Part shown: positions 43,270-55,091 of the stretch, in pieces | Layout: every line of letters begins with the position of its first letter | How positions within the stretch are numbered: position 1 is the stretch's first letter | From: Sanguibacter suarezii NBRC 16159 | GTDB taxonomy: Bacteria > Actinomycetota > Actinomycetes > Actinomycetales > Cellulomonadaceae | Direction: 5' to 3' | Length of the DNA: 64,000 bases | Assembly (NCBI RefSeq): GCF_001552735.1 | Contig: NZ_BCRT01000007.1 | Span: forward strand, 1 to 64,000 | Program-made: the position numbers and the translations under genes | The notes under the pieces: generated by a model | Told to the model about the DNA's origin: nothing | The model's database searches: none | Seen by the model: only the letters and a program-made list of their open reading frames with translations

Positions 43270-44694
43270 ATGAACGAATGGGCCCTGGTCGGGATCGGCC
43301 TGCTGCTCACGGTCGGAACCGGGCTGTTCGTCGCTTCAGAGTTCGCGCTGGTCAACTTGGACCGCAAGGACCTCGAGGCCCGCGAACGCCGCGGCGAGAA
43401 ACGTCTCGGACCGACCATCAAGGCGTTGAGGATCACCTCGACCCACCTCTCGAGCGCGCAGCTCGGCATCACGCTGACCACGCTGCTCACCGGCTACACC
43501 TTCGAGCCAGCCATCACCTCGCTCCTCACCGAGCCGCTGACAGACCTCGGCCTGCCCGCCGGATCGGTGCGCGCCGTCGGCGGGATCCTCGGCATCGCCC
43601 TGGCGACCCTCTTCTCGATGGTCATCGGCGAGCTGGTCCCCAAGAACTTCGCCCTCGCGCTCCCCCTCGCCACCGCCAAGGTGGTCATCCCCTTCCAGGC
43701 CGCGTTCACCGCGGTCTTCAAGCCGGTGATCCTCGCCTTCAACAACACCGCGAACGCGATCATCCGCTCGATGGGGATCGAGCCCAAGGAGGAGCTCTCC
43801 GGAGCCCGCTCGGCTGAAGAGCTCAGCTCCCTCGTGCGCCGCTCGGCGCTGCAGGGGATGCTCGACCAGGACCACGCCACGCTGCTCGGCAAGGCGCTGG
43901 AGTTCTCCGGTCACACCGCCGCTGAGGTCATGACCCCCCGGGTGCGCATGGACACCGTCACCGAGGCGGACACCGCCGCGGACGTCCTTGCCCTGGCTCA
44001 GCGCACCGGCCACTCACGCTTCGCCGTGACCGGTGACGACATCGACCACATCGTCGGCGTGGTGCACGTCAAGCACGCCTTCGCAGTCGACGTCGACGCC
44101 CAGGCCACGACGCCGGTCACCTCTCTCATGGTCGAGCCCTTGCTCGTCCCGGTGTCGATGGGCATCGACGCGCTGCTGGGTCTGCTGCGCCGCAGCGGTT
44201 TCCAGATCGCGGTCGCAACCGACGAGTACGGGGGGACGGCCGGCCTGGTCACCCTCGAGGACCTCGTCGAAGAGCTGATCGGCGAGCTCGAGGACGAGCA
44301 CGACCACACGCCGTCCGGCGTCAGGCGCGAGGGCACCACGGTGATCTTCGACGCCGGGCTACGACCGGACGAGCTGGCCGACCGTGCCCAGATCGTCGTC
44401 CCGGACACCGGCGACTACGAGACGGTCGCCGGCTTCGTCACGGCCGAGCTCGGCCGTCTGCCCGAGGTCGGTGACGAGGTGACCCTCGACACCGGCGTGC
44501 TGCGGGTCAGCGCCGTCGACGGTCGGCGCGTGGAGGAGATCACCTACGTCCCCCACGACCCGACCACGGACCGGAGCGGGCTCAGTCACCACGACCAGAT
44601 CGTGGGCCGCCTGCGCGGGGAGACCCTGCCAGGCGCCGACGACGACGCGAGCACCACCGTGCTCGACCACACCACCGAGGAGTCGCAGCGATGA
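43270..44694 (+). CDS. CNNM/HlyC-family membrane protein with CBS domains (first)
   Basis: A 474-residue protein. Residues 1-190 form the DUF21/CNNM membrane domain ([36 protein letters not shown]). Two CBS domains follow ([20 protein letters not shown] and the [19 protein letters not shown] block), then a CorC/HlyC C-terminal domain. Relatives are Mg or Co efflux or transport proteins; the older name is hemolysin C. The stop overlaps the next, related gene by 4 bases. Confidence 0.92.
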   Translation: MNEWALVGIGLLLTVGTGLFVASEFALVNLDRKDLEARERRGEKRLGPTIKALRITSTHLSSAQLGITLTTLLTGYTFEPAITSLLTEPLTDLGLPAGSVRAVGGILGIALATLFSMVIGELVPKNFALALPLATAKVVIPFQAAFTAVFKPVILAFNNTANAIIRSMGIEPKEELSGARSAEELSSLVRRSALQGMLDQDHATLLGKALEFSGHTAAEVMTPRVRMDTVTEADTAADVLALAQRTGHSRFAVTGDDIDHIVGVVHVKHAFAVDVDAQATTPVTSLMVEPLLVPVSMGIDALLGLLRRSGFQIAVATDEYGGTAGLVTLEDLVEELIGELEDEHDHTPSGVRREGTTVIFDAGLRPDELADRAQIVVPDTGDYETVAGFVTAELGRLPEVGDEVTLDTGVLRVSAVDGRRVEEITYVPHDPTTDRSGLSHHDQIVGRLRGETLPGADDDASTTVLDHTTEESQR

Positions 44695-45731
44695 GCGAGT
44701 ACCTCCCAGGCATCATCTGGCTCGTCGTCCTGCTCGTGGTCAACGCGTTCTTCGTGGGCGCCGAGTTCGCGGTCATCTCTGCGCGCCGGTCCCAGATCGA
44801 GCCGAAGGCCGAGGCCGGCAGCAAGGCCGCCAAGACGACGCTGTGGGCGATGGAGCACGCCACGCTCATGCTGGCCACGAGCCAGCTGGGCATCACCGTG
44901 TGCTCGCTGCTCATCCTCAACGTCGCCGAGCCGTCCATCCACCACCTCCTGGAGATCCCGCTCGGGGCGACGTCCCTGTCCGCCAGTGCGATCACCGGGA
45001 TCGCCTTCGCCCTCACCCTCGCGCTGGTGACCTTCTTGCACGTGGTCTTCGGTGAGATGGTCCCCAAGAACCTGTCCTTCTCGGTGCCGGACCGTGCAGC
45101 GCTGCTGCTCGCTCCGCCGCTGGTGCTGGTCGGACGGGTCTTCAGCCCGGTGATCGTGAGCCTCAACTGGCTTGCGAACCTCGTGCTGCGGGCCTTCAAG
45201 GTGGAGCCCAAGGACGAGGCGACGAGCACCTACACCCTCGATGAGGTCGCCACCATCGTGGAGCAGTCCACCTACGAGGGCATGCTCGACGACGCGTCGG
45301 GCACGTTGACCAAGGCCTTCGAGTTCACCACCAAGACCGTCGCGGACGTCCAGGTGCCGCTCGCAGCGTTGATCCGGCTCCCTGCCGGGTCCTCGCCTCG
45401 GGACCTGCAGCGAGCGGTCGCCACACATGGCTTCTCGCGGTACCCGCTGACCGGCCCGGACGGCGCGCCGTCGGGCTATGTCCACCTCAAGGACGTGCTC
45501 GACCTCACCGGCCCGGCCGACGTGACCCGGCCGATCCCGGCAGACCGGCTGCGTCCGCTCGGGGCGGTCCCGGCCGACGCCGAGCTCGAGGACGCCCTGG
45601 CCTCGATGCGCCGGACCGGCTCGCACGTCGCCGCCGCCTGCGGTGCGGACGGGTCCATCGTCGGCGCGCTCTTCCTCGAGGACATCATCGAAGAGCTCGT
45701 CGGAGAGGTCGACGACGCGACGAGCCGCTGA
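44691..45731 (+). CDS. CNNM/HlyC-family membrane protein (second)
   Basis: A 346-residue paralogue of the preceding protein, with the DUF21 membrane domain (FVGAEFAVISARRSQIEPKA, ATSQLGITVCSLLILNVAEP) and a CBS pair, but lacking the CorC C-terminal domain; that is why it is shorter. The two are translationally coupled, suggesting a heteromeric complex for divalent-metal homeostasis. Paired long/short genes of this kind are usual in actinobacteria. Confidence 0.9.
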   Translation: MSEYLPGIIWLVVLLVVNAFFVGAEFAVISARRSQIEPKAEAGSKAAKTTLWAMEHATLMLATSQLGITVCSLLILNVAEPSIHHLLEIPLGATSLSASAITGIAFALTLALVTFLHVVFGEMVPKNLSFSVPDRAALLLAPPLVLVGRVFSPVIVSLNWLANLVLRAFKVEPKDEATSTYTLDEVATIVEQSTYEGMLDDASGTLTKAFEFTTKTVADVQVPLAALIRLPAGSSPRDLQRAVATHGFSRYPLTGPDGAPSGYVHLKDVLDLTGPADVTRPIPADRLRPLGAVPADAELEDALASMRRTGSHVAAACGADGSIVGALFLEDIIEELVGEVDDATSR

Positions 45732-45804
45732 CCAGGCTCGACCTGCGTGGGCCCGGTCAGCGGCTCACGGGCGCGGCAGCGCCCTGCCGTTCAGGTGCGG
45801 TCCA

Positions 45805-45839
45805 TCGTGCTGGTGCTCCCCCTGCGAGCACCAGCACGA
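45805..45839. terminator. Bidirectional terminator hairpin
   Basis: TCGTGCTGGTGCTC pairs perfectly with GAGCACCAGCACGA (14 bp) over a 7-base loop, midway between the convergent CNNM and VWA/DUF11 genes. Confidence 0.8.
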
Positions 45840-45848
45840 CGGACAGCG

Positions 45849-48800
45849 TCAGCTCCTACGGCGCCTGATCCCCATCACGAGTGCCCCGGCGCCCACGAGG
45901 AGCAGGGCGCCGAGCCCGAGGGGCAGGCTGTCGCTCCCTGTCGGTGCGAAGGCGGTCGGCGACGATGACCGTGACGACCACCCGTACGTCCCCATGACTG
46001 CGGTCCGCGGTGCGGCGGGCACGGGGTGCGTCGTCGTGCGGCACCACTCGTCCGGGTCGACGACCACTGCCGCTGCGACGAGAGCTGTCACCGGGAGGGT
46101 ATCCACCGTCCCTGGGGGCAAGCACGGGTCCACGCCCGGGCTGGTCACGACGTTGACCAGGGTGGCGCCAGCAGCGTCGGCGCTGACGAGCACCTGGTAG
46201 GTCAGGGTCGCGGCGTCGGCGAGCGGTCCCACGTCCCAGACCAGGGACGACCCGGTGAGCGTGGCGGTTCCCAGTGACGCGGTGATCGACCCGGGCACCA
46301 AGGACGCGTTGTCGAGCACCCGGGTGAGATCGTCGGTGACGACCACCCCAGGATCGGCTCCGTCGTTGGTCTTGCGTGCGGTGACGGTATAGGTGATGAG
46401 CGAGCCCGGTGTGACGGTCTGTCCGTCACCGGGAGCGCTCGTCTTGACCACCGCGAAGGTGCCCGGTCGGTCGTCGTTGACGATGCGGCACACGACCGCC
46501 TGTCCGAGGGCGACGGTCACCGAGGAATCGACCACGGGTACAGGGACGGCTTCGGTCGTCCCGGTCGCGGGCGCCTCACAGGTCCACTGCCCGGCGTCGT
46601 AGCCCACCGGACCGCCGTCCTCGGAGAGGGCGTACGTCCCGGCGATGACCTCTGCGGAGGTCACCGCGGGGTCACCAGTGACGCCGCTGAGGCCTGTGGT
46701 CGGACCATCTGCGGACAGCGTCCAGGCGGTGGGGTCTGCCTGCCCGCCGTCGTCGTTGACGACGTCCTTGATCAGCGTCAGTCGCCCGGGCTGGTCGACG
46801 TTGGTGATGGTGCAGACCACGATGTCCACGGCCTCCAGGAGGATCGTGGTGACGGCCTGGCCAGGGACGGGGGCGTCACAGATGATCCCTCGGTTGAGAT
46901 ACCCGCTGGGGGTGCCGGACTCGGTGAGCTCGTAGGTCACCCCGGGCCGCACGGTCAGCAGCCCGCTGGTCGAGGACCCCTGGACGCTCTGGGCGACCAC
47001 GCCGGCGGGCGCGGGGCCGATCGGCGTGGCGGTGAGGACCCAGTCTGAGGGGATCGCTTCTCCGCCCCAGGCGTTCTCGACCACCTTGCGCAGGTCCAGG
47101 GTCGCCCCCTGGTTGACCGCCGAGCACCGGATCCAGGTGCCGAGCGGGACGGTCACTCCACCGTTGAGCCCGTCGGCGAATCCAGGGATGACGGTGGTGC
47201 CGTCGGCGGCGACCTGGACGCACAGCCAGGTGCCGCTCGATCGGGGGATGAGCACGGCGTTGGGTCCGACGACCTGAGCGTAGTTCGGGTCACCGCCCGA
47301 CTCGGCGAGCGCATACGTGGCGCCTGGGGTCACGGAGGCGGTCGCCGCAGCCGACCCTGTCGTGCCTGCTGGCCCGGGCAGGGAACCCGTTGGCGCGAAG
47401 GCCTCAAGATCCCATGCCGTCGGGGCGGCGGGGCCGCCCTGGACGATCTTCTCGAGGGTGAGCCTCGTGTCGCAGGTGACGGTGTTGGTGATCGTCGCAG
47501 TGTTGCTCCCGGCGACGAGGGCGGGGGAGTAGGGCAGCGCCTCGTCCTGCGCCGCCCCGTTGAAGGACGTCGCCCGGCTGCTGTCGAGGGTGCACTGGGT
47601 GAGATTGACTGCGGTGGTCTCGGCGATGGTGGGAGAGGTGGGGATCTGGAAGCCCGTGCGCGGCACGCCCCATCCCTGGTCGGTCCCGTCGATGGTGGCC
47701 GAGGCGTCGAGGCCCTCGGGTTGCTGGCCGTCCGCGTAGGTCGTCCCGTTGACCACCCACTGCTTGGACAGCGTCAGGGACGCCGTCTCGGCGGGGGCCC
47801 GGTTGTAGACGTCGCACGAGACGCTGCCTGTGGAGGTGGCCGCGACGGTGAAGCCTGTGGTGCCGTCGTTGGTCACGGGGATGTTCGCCCCGGTGGCCAC
47901 GTCGGTGCAGACCGCGTTGAAGCCGTTCACCTGATGGAGGGTGAAGCCGCCGATGAGAGTCTCGGTGAGGGAGACGTTACCGCTGGTGACCCCGCCGGCG
48001 AAGGTGAGGGCGAAGTTCGCTGCTCCGGTGCCCGCGGCGGTCGTGGCGGTGCCCGGTGCGTCGACCGACACCCCCGGGCTGGTCGTCGTGGCGGTGAAGT
48101 CCCACCCGCCGGCCGGCTCCGCTCCGGCGGTCGAGCCGACAGGAGTCGTGGAGGGGACCGTCTGCTTGACCACGGTGACCGTGCCCGCGCAGTTCCCCAG
48201 TGCCAGCGCGCGCAGCTCCTCCTCGGCATCTTCGTAGTCGGCAGCCTGGAAGTAGTCGGTGCCCAGGGTGGTGCCGGAGATGGCGCGGAGGTTGAGCCCG
48301 CTCCCGGCGCTCGAGACTCCCGAGCCGACGCCCACGGCGAGCATGTGCGTCCCTTGAGCCTTCACGGCGTTGGCGCTGAAGATCCCGTTCTCGGTCTCGC
48401 GCAGGCGGGTGTAGCCTCCGGGGCCTTCCTGGTTCCCGTAGAAGGTGGGGTTGCCGTCGGTGATGACCACGGCGACGTCGTAGCCCGCGGGGTCGCTCGC
48501 GACCTGGTAGATGCCGCGGTCCCAGTTGGTTCCTCCGGAGGCGGTGTAGCTGTTGATCTGGCTCTTGACCGTCTCTGCGCTCGCTGCCGTGGAGACCGGC
48601 GTGGCGGCCAGGTTGGGGTTGCCGGCCGCGGGTGCGAGGGAGCTGAAGGTGAACAGTGCCACGCTGGACGGTGTGCCGGTGAGTGCGTCGACGAACCCGT
48701 TGGCAGCTGTCTTGAGATCGGCCAGGGACGGGGCGACCGACCCGGACAGGTCGAGGATCAGCGCCACGTCGATGCCGCACTGGGCGGGGAACGTCGGGTT

Positions 48801-49658
48801 GGTCCGCGAGCTCTGCCAGATCCCACCCGACGCCCTGGGGTTGGTGTTACCGGTGCTGAGCATGAACGCGCCCTGCGAGGTGTAGGTGGTCCCCGCGACG
48901 AGGGCCGGGCCCGTGCGGAACTGGTACGGCGTCGGTGTCTCTCCGTCGGAGCCAGTGCCCAGGGTCGGGTTGGCGTACCAGCCGGCCGGGACGCCGGTCT
49001 GCTGGATCCAGAACCTGCGGTTGAAGTTGGCGCCGCCGAACTGGGTCTGCGGGACGATGAAGGAGCAGTCGCCGTCCGCGTCGGAGATGCAGGTCGCCCA
49101 AGGGTCAGTGAGCGCTGCCCCGGGTTCGGAGCCGTCTGTGTAGAGCTGCAGGGTCACCCCGGCGAGGGGGCCAACCGCGACGGGGGAGGTGCGGTCTCCA
49201 CCGACCTTGACGGAGATCACGGCGTTGGTGCCGGTCGCCGGTGGCACGACGAACGGGACGACTGCCCCGTCCTCCTCGGCCGGGGCCGCGGGGGCGTCCT
49301 CGGCGGGCTGGTCGTCCGGGGCCTCGGTCGAAGGGCTGGGGGAGGCGTCTGGTGACTCCTCTGGCGAGGGAGGAACGGTGGCGTCCTGGGGGACCGGCGC
49401 CGGTTCTGACCCCGGTGCGCGCTCAGGCGCTGATTCTTCCGTCGGAGCCGGGACGGCGGGCGCCGACGCGGTGTCCTCGGGGACCGGTGTGGCGGTCGCT
49501 GCGGCGCTGACTGAGAGATCGTCTGACGGGTCCGGGCTGGTCGCGGCCTGAGCGGGGGCGAGCGCCCCGACTCCCAGCACCGCGAGGGTGGCGGTGGCGA
49601 CGAGCAGCTTCGACAGGAGGCTGCGCAGCGGGCTGAGGCGGTCTCGACGTTCGTCCAT
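45849..49658 (-). CDS. Large VWA/DUF11-type surface protein with sortase-like tail
   Basis: A 1269-residue cell-surface protein. Residues 1-39 are a signal peptide ending in APAQA; 40-135 form a Pro/Ala/Glu/Ser-rich stalk. A von Willebrand factor A domain lies at about 296-488 with the MIDAS residues D303, S305 and S307 and a later D400 (VVITDGNPTF). Five or more prealbumin-like/SpaA-like repeats follow (TLEKIVQGGPAAPTAWDLEA, LTLIKDVVNDDGGQADPTAW and others), then a DUF11-like domain and the tail FAPTGSDSLPL with a hydrophobic segment and RRRR. The tail resembles an LPxTG/LAxTG sorting signal. It may be an adhesin or a pilus-tip protein. No sortase or pilin gene is in the window. The ATG is preceded by GAGGGAAG. 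Confidence 0.88.
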   Translation of the reverse strand: MDERRDRLSPLRSLLSKLLVATATLAVLGVGALAPAQAATSPDPSDDLSVSAAATATPVPEDTASAPAVPAPTEESAPERAPGSEPAPVPQDATVPPSPEESPDASPSPSTEAPDDQPAEDAPAAPAEEDGAVVPFVVPPATGTNAVISVKVGGDRTSPVAVGPLAGVTLQLYTDGSEPGAALTDPWATCISDADGDCSFIVPQTQFGGANFNRRFWIQQTGVPAGWYANPTLGTGSDGETPTPYQFRTGPALVAGTTYTSQGAFMLSTGNTNPRASGGIWQSSRTNPTFPAQCGIDVALILDLSGSVAPSLADLKTAANGFVDALTGTPSSVALFTFSSLAPAAGNPNLAATPVSTAASAETVKSQINSYTASGGTNWDRGIYQVASDPAGYDVAVVITDGNPTFYGNQEGPGGYTRLRETENGIFSANAVKAQGTHMLAVGVGSGVSSAGSGLNLRAISGTTLGTDYFQAADYEDAEEELRALALGNCAGTVTVVKQTVPSTTPVGSTAGAEPAGGWDFTATTTSPGVSVDAPGTATTAAGTGAANFALTFAGGVTSGNVSLTETLIGGFTLHQVNGFNAVCTDVATGANIPVTNDGTTGFTVAATSTGSVSCDVYNRAPAETASLTLSKQWVVNGTTYADGQQPEGLDASATIDGTDQGWGVPRTGFQIPTSPTIAETTAVNLTQCTLDSSRATSFNGAAQDEALPYSPALVAGSNTATITNTVTCDTRLTLEKIVQGGPAAPTAWDLEAFAPTGSLPGPAGTTGSAAATASVTPGATYALAESGGDPNYAQVVGPNAVLIPRSSGTWLCVQVAADGTTVIPGFADGLNGGVTVPLGTWIRCSAVNQGATLDLRKVVENAWGGEAIPSDWVLTATPIGPAPAGVVAQSVQGSSTSGLLTVRPGVTYELTESGTPSGYLNRGIICDAPVPGQAVTTILLEAVDIVVCTITNVDQPGRLTLIKDVVNDDGGQADPTAWTLSADGPTTGLSGVTGDPAVTSAEVIAGTYALSEDGGPVGYDAGQWTCEAPATGTTEAVPVPVVDSSVTVALGQAVVCRIVNDDRPGTFAVVKTSAPGDGQTVTPGSLITYTVTARKTNDGADPGVVVTDDLTRVLDNASLVPGSITASLGTATLTGSSLVWDVGPLADAATLTYQVLVSADAAGATLVNVVTSPGVDPCLPPGTVDTLPVTALVAAAVVVDPDEWCRTTTHPVPAAPRTAVMGTYGWSSRSSSPTAFAPTGSDSLPLGLGALLLVGAGALVMGIRRRRS

Positions 49659-49840
49659 GGTGCTTCCCTCGAGTTGGGTCCCCCTTGCCGCGGAGCTGGT
49701 CGAGCCGCAGCAGGACCTCAGAATTACACCGGATCTGTCCAGGCGCGACCGATAACTACCGACTGCGAAGGATGCCCACTGCGTTCCTCTCGCCGAGGGG
49801 TCGGGAATACATGTGTGGGCGACGGGGTTGAGCCACATAG

Positions 49841-49854
49841 ACTCAAGTTTGAGT
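49841..49854. promoter_or_regulatory. Second HspR-like half-site pair upstream of dnaK
   Basis: ACTCAAGTTTGAGT places an ACTCAA and a TTGAGT half next to each other, with a 2-base gap in place of the usual spacing. It lies 35 bases upstream of the HAIR element. It could be a secondary HspR contact or chance. Confidence 0.4.
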
Positions 49855-49889
49855 TCCCGAGCTTGCGCATCGCGGGCGGGGGGCGCAGA

Positions 49890-49910
49890 CTTGAGTGGAA
49901 GAGACTCAAC
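49890..49910. promoter_or_regulatory. HAIR operator for HspR
   Basis: CTTGAGT-GGAAGAG-ACTCAAC matches the HspR-associated inverted repeat consensus CTTGAGT-N7-ACTCAAG with one difference. It lies 80 bases upstream of the dnaK ATG. hspR is the last gene of the same operon, giving the classical negative feedback. The gap 49659-49990 holds this control region and no gene. Confidence 0.92.
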
Positions 49911-49990
49911 CAGCACGCCGAGCGGCCGCGCCGCCGGTCGTCGGACGCCGCGGGGAGACCCGCAGGCGCAGGCAAGGGAAGGCAACACAC

Positions 49991-51837
<1,847 letters not shown>

Positions 51838-51841
<4 letters not shown>

Positions 51842-52389
51842 CCACCAACGACAGCGCCTCCGGCGCAGACGGTACGGATCCGCTGGAAGGACTCGACTTC
51901 GAGCCGAGCCAGCAGGCCTTCGATGTCGATGCCGACCAGCCCACGCCCGAGCTCACCGAGCTCGAGAAGGCACAGGCGGAGTCGGCGGAGCGGCTGGGCG
52001 ACCTGCAGCGCCTCAACGCGGAGTACGTGAACTTCTCCAAGCGCGCCAAGCGCGAGCAGGAGCTGGCACGCAACCGCGGCATCGAGGACCTGCTCGTCGG
52101 CCTGCTCCCGGTGCTCGACGACGTCTCGCGGGCACGCGCCGCAGGTGACCTCACCGGGCCGTTCGAGGCGATCTCGGACAAGCTCCAGGCAACCCTGACG
52201 CGCTTCGGCGTGGAGTCCTACGGGGAGGTCGGGGAAGAGTTCGACCCCGCCGTCCACGAGGCGCTCATGCACCAGTCCTCCCCGGATGCCACGTCGACGA
52301 CGGTCACGGCCGTCATCGAGACCGGCTACCGGATCGGCGACCGGATCGTGCGCGCAGCGCGCGTGGCGGTCACCGGACCGCAAGACTGA
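51838..52389 (+). CDS. grpE: Nucleotide exchange factor GrpE
   Basis: A 183-residue co-chaperone that releases ADP from DnaK. An acidic N-terminal tail is followed by a long coiled coil ([20 protein letters not shown]) and the beta-domain segment [20 protein letters not shown]. The GTG start overlaps the dnaK stop by 4 bases. Confidence 0.96.
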
Positions 52390-52402
52390 CACCTGCTCCA
52401 CC

Positions 52403-52438
52403 CTGCGAGCCCGGACCCGTCCGGGTCCGGGCTCGCAG
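52403..52438. terminator. Perfect 16-bp hairpin between grpE and dnaJ
   Basis: CTGCGAGCCCGGACCC pairs with its exact complement over a GTCC loop, 13 bases after the grpE stop. No T-tract follows. It could attenuate transcription into dnaJ-hspR, or protect the dnaK-grpE mRNA end. Confidence 0.75.
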
Positions 52439-52504
52439 CACACGACACAGTCATCAGCTCGCCCGTGCCCGGCACGGTGAGCGCAGCAGACGAAAGGAGG
52501 CGCC

Positions 52505-53512
52505 TTGACCGGTCAGGATTGGATCGAGAAGGACTTCTATGCCGCTCTCGGCGTCTCGAAGGACGCGGACGACGCCACGATCAAGAAGGCGTACCGCAAG
52601 CTCGCCCGCAAGTACCACCCGGACCAGAACTCCGGTGATCCCACGGCAGAGGCCAAGTTCAAGGAGATCGGCGAGGCGTACTCCGTGCTCTCCGACCCCG
52701 AGGAGCGCCAGCAGTACGACGCCATCCGCGCGATGGCCGGCGGCGGCGCCCGGTTCTCGGCTGGGTCGGGCGGACGCGGGTCCGCAGGCTTCGAGGACCT
52801 GTTCGGCGGGATGTTCGGCGGTGGCGGCGGAACCCGCACGCAGTACTCCACCCGTGGTGGAGGCGGCATGCCTGACGGCTTCGACGACATCCTCAGCTCG
52901 ATGTTCGGCGGCGGCGGTGGCGGCCAGACCGGCTTCCGTCCCAACCCCCGTGCCCAGGCCGGGCGGCCCGGCGAAGACATCGTCGCGACGACGACGCTCC
53001 CCTTCCGCGACGCGGTCGAGGGATGCACCGTCACGCTGAACGTCGAAGGTCGCACGGTCACCGCACGTATCCCCGCCGGGGTCCGCGACGGGCAGAAGAT
53101 CCGCCTGCGCGGCAAGGGTCGCCCTGGGACCGGCGGCGCGCCGGCCGGTGACCTGACGATCACCGTCTCGGTGACCCCGCACCCGGTCTACTCGGTCGAC
53201 GGCACCAACCTCCGCATGACCGTCCCGGTCACCTTCGCCGAGGCTGCCCTCGGTGCGCAGATCGAGGTGCCGACCCTGGACGGCTCGACCGTCAAGCTCA
53301 AGGTGCCTGCGGGCACTCCCTCCGGCCGGGTCCTGCGCGTCAAGGGACGCGGTATCGCGACGACCAAGCAGACGGGTGACCTGCTCGTCACCGTCCAGGT
53401 CGTCGTCCCCCAGAAGCTGACCAAGGAGGCCAAGCAGGCCGTGGAGGCCTTCGCCGCCGCGACCGAGGGCGACGACGTCCGCGCCGGGCTGCTGGACCGA
53501 GCGAAGGAGTAG
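52505..53512 (+). CDS. dnaJ: DnaJ-type co-chaperone lacking the zinc finger
   Basis: A 335-residue J-protein. The J-domain has YHPDQNS with the essential HPD motif near residue 38. A long Gly/Phe-rich region (residues 80-155) follows, then two beta-sandwich substrate domains. The CxxCxGxG zinc-finger repeats of type I DnaJ are missing, so it is a type II (CbpA/DnaJ1-like) protein, as often coded in actinobacterial dnaK operons. The TTG start is supported by a strong AAAGGAGG 4 bases upstream. Confidence 0.95.
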   Translation: MTGQDWIEKDFYAALGVSKDADDATIKKAYRKLARKYHPDQNSGDPTAEAKFKEIGEAYSVLSDPEERQQYDAIRAMAGGGARFSAGSGGRGSAGFEDLFGGMFGGGGGTRTQYSTRGGGGMPDGFDDILSSMFGGGGGGQTGFRPNPRAQAGRPGEDIVATTTLPFRDAVEGCTVTLNVEGRTVTARIPAGVRDGQKIRLRGKGRPGTGGAPAGDLTITVSVTPHPVYSVDGTNLRMTVPVTFAEAALGAQIEVPTLDGSTVKLKVPAGTPSGRVLRVKGRGIATTKQTGDLLVTVQVVVPQKLTKEAKQAVEAFAAATEGDDVRAGLLDRAKE

Positions 53513-53516
53513 CGAC

Positions 53517-53984
53517 ATGCGTCTGGAGAGGGCTTTCGACGGCAGCCTGCGTGAGGACGAACCTGCGTTCGCGATCTCCCGCGCGGCTGAGCTCGCGGGC
53601 ATGCATCCCCAGACTCTTCGCCAGTACGACCGCCTCGGCCTCGTCTCCCCTCAGCGGACGGCGGGGCGGGGGCGCAGGTACTCCCTGCGTGACATCAGCC
53701 AGCTCATCGAGGTGCAGCGGCTCAGCCACGAGGGCATCAACCTCGCGGGGATCAAGCGCATCCTCGACCTCGAGGCCGAGGTCCGCCGGCTGCAGCACCG
53801 CGTCGAGCTGCTCGCCGCCGCGGCCGACCCCGGCTCGCGTGTCTTCACCGCCGGTTCCTCCGGCGACGTCGTCGCGGTCCGCAGAGGGCAGCGGTTCCGC
53901 CGTCGCGGCCGCGGGCGCGAGCAGCAGCCGGGTGACGGCCCCCAGGACAGCGGTGCCCTCGTCCTCTGGCGCCCTCAGCGCTGA
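53517..53984 (+). CDS. hspR: Heat-shock repressor HspR (MerR family)
   Basis: A 155-residue repressor. The MerR-type winged helix-turn-helix is clear (AFAISRAAELAGMHPQTLRQ, YDRLGLVSPQRTAGRGRRYS), followed by a coiled coil (LDLEAEVRRLQHRVELL). The last 40 residues are Arg/Gly/Gln-rich and end in RPQR. Free DnaK is expected to stabilise HspR on the HAIR site at 49890; heat shock relieves it. The ATG is 4 bases after the dnaJ stop. Confidence 0.95.
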   Translation: MRLERAFDGSLREDEPAFAISRAAELAGMHPQTLRQYDRLGLVSPQRTAGRGRRYSLRDISQLIEVQRLSHEGINLAGIKRILDLEAEVRRLQHRVELLAAAADPGSRVFTAGSSGDVVAVRRGQRFRRRGRGREQQPGDGPQDSGALVLWRPQR

Positions 53985-54007
53985 CGTCCTCTGACTGACG
54001 CTCGCAG

Positions 54008-54847
54008 CTATCGTCCGATCCGCCGCAGCTCCTCATCGACGACGAGGGTCGCGTCAGGCAAGAGCTCACGTTCAGCCGGGTCGATGTTCGTGAAGGCGCT
54101 GCGGACGGAGGCTGCATCGGTGAGGTAGGGCCTGAAGTTCTCGTCCGCCTCCCGGGTGAAGTGACGGAGCATGCGCTGCGCCGCGCGCGCGTACTCGTTC
54201 CCGTCGACGACCACCTCGGCGAAGACAAGAGCGGTCGTCGCGAGATCCACCCCTGCTGAGCCCAGCCTGGCCGACTCCCAGTCGATGACCCGTGGTCCGT
54301 CGGCGGTGAGCAGGACGTTCCCCGGGTGCAGGTCGAGGTGAAGCATGCTGGTCCCCGACCTGGGAGCGGTGGGCGCGGGCACGCGCGCGATGGTGCCTGC
54401 GGTTCCTGGCGGGCTGTCCAGCCTGACCGTAGGGATCGGGGGGAGGGGGAGTGCGTGCAAGGAGGAGTGCAGATCAAGGAGGATCCGCACGCCCTGGGAC
54501 ATCGAGACCTCGCCGGTGTCGAGGGCCTGGAGCAGGTTGGGTCCGTGCAGGCGTTCCAGGATGAGGTCGGTCCCGTCAGCCTCGATGATGCGGGCCGTCG
54601 GATATCCCAGTGAATTGAGGTGTCGCAGCAGGTCGATGTTGGGATAGGTGAGAGCGCCCGTGTGCAGCCGCCGCAGCACCTGGGTGTCGTTCATGAGGTA
54701 GACATCCGCGTTGCGTCCGCGCACGATCAGGTGCGCGGAGTCTGCGATGTAGTCGCGACTCTCGCGCGTCGTGCCGCCGTCGGGTGCGGGGGTGTCCGCG
54801 TCGGCGTGGCGGCCGTCGCCCAACGCACTGGGAACCTGGACGTCCAT
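54008..54847 (-). CDS. Aminoglycoside phosphotransferase-like kinase
   Basis: A 279-residue protein of the APH/choline kinase fold. The catalytic loop is MLHLDLHPGNVLL with the metal-binding VIDWESARLG; an ATP-binding N-lobe (IVRGRNADVYLMNDTQVLRR) comes earlier. The first 30 residues are unstructured. Families of this fold phosphorylate antibiotics, sugars or small metabolites, so resistance cannot be claimed. Context gives no substrate. Confidence 0.8.
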   Translation of the reverse strand: MDVQVPSALGDGRHADADTPAPDGGTTRESRDYIADSAHLIVRGRNADVYLMNDTQVLRRLHTGALTYPNIDLLRHLNSLGYPTARIIEADGTDLILERLHGPNLLQALDTGEVSMSQGVRILLDLHSSLHALPLPPIPTVRLDSPPGTAGTIARVPAPTAPRSGTSMLHLDLHPGNVLLTADGPRVIDWESARLGSAGVDLATTALVFAEVVVDGNEYARAAQRMLRHFTREADENFRPYLTDAASVRSAFTNIDPAERELLPDATLVVDEELRRIGR

Positions 54848-54998
54848 GTAATCACGGTAGACCCGACAGCCCGGGAGCGCACCCAGTCGCCCGCCTGCGC
54901 GGATGTGGCTGACATGCAGGAATGTCGATCAGCTATTTTCGAATACGCAACAATGCACTCTCCTAATGTGGTGGTTAAAAGGCTCGAGTAAGTAAGTC

Positions 54999-55015
54999 CT
55001 TGCTTGCTAGGCAAG
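54999..55015 (+). promoter_or_regulatory. AT-rich leader with small inverted repeat upstream of the DUF1540 gene
   Basis: CTTGC-TTGCTAG-GCAAG lies 77 bases before the DUF1540 start in a 150-base stretch clearly richer in A and T than its surroundings (54900-55050), including TTAAAAGG and AAGTAAGT runs. This looks like a strong or regulated promoter region; the sigma class is not identified. Confidence 0.35.
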
Positions 55016-55091
55016 AATTCCCCTGCGGGTTTACGGTGGACTTCACGGCGTGCCGAGACAGTGTGCACCCGCCCCGAACGTTGGAGGAATC

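Noticed and set aside
54008-54847. Antibiotic resistance gene
   Set aside because: The kinase fold and HxDxxxxN loop are shared by many metabolite kinases; nothing in the sequence indicates an aminoglycoside substrate.
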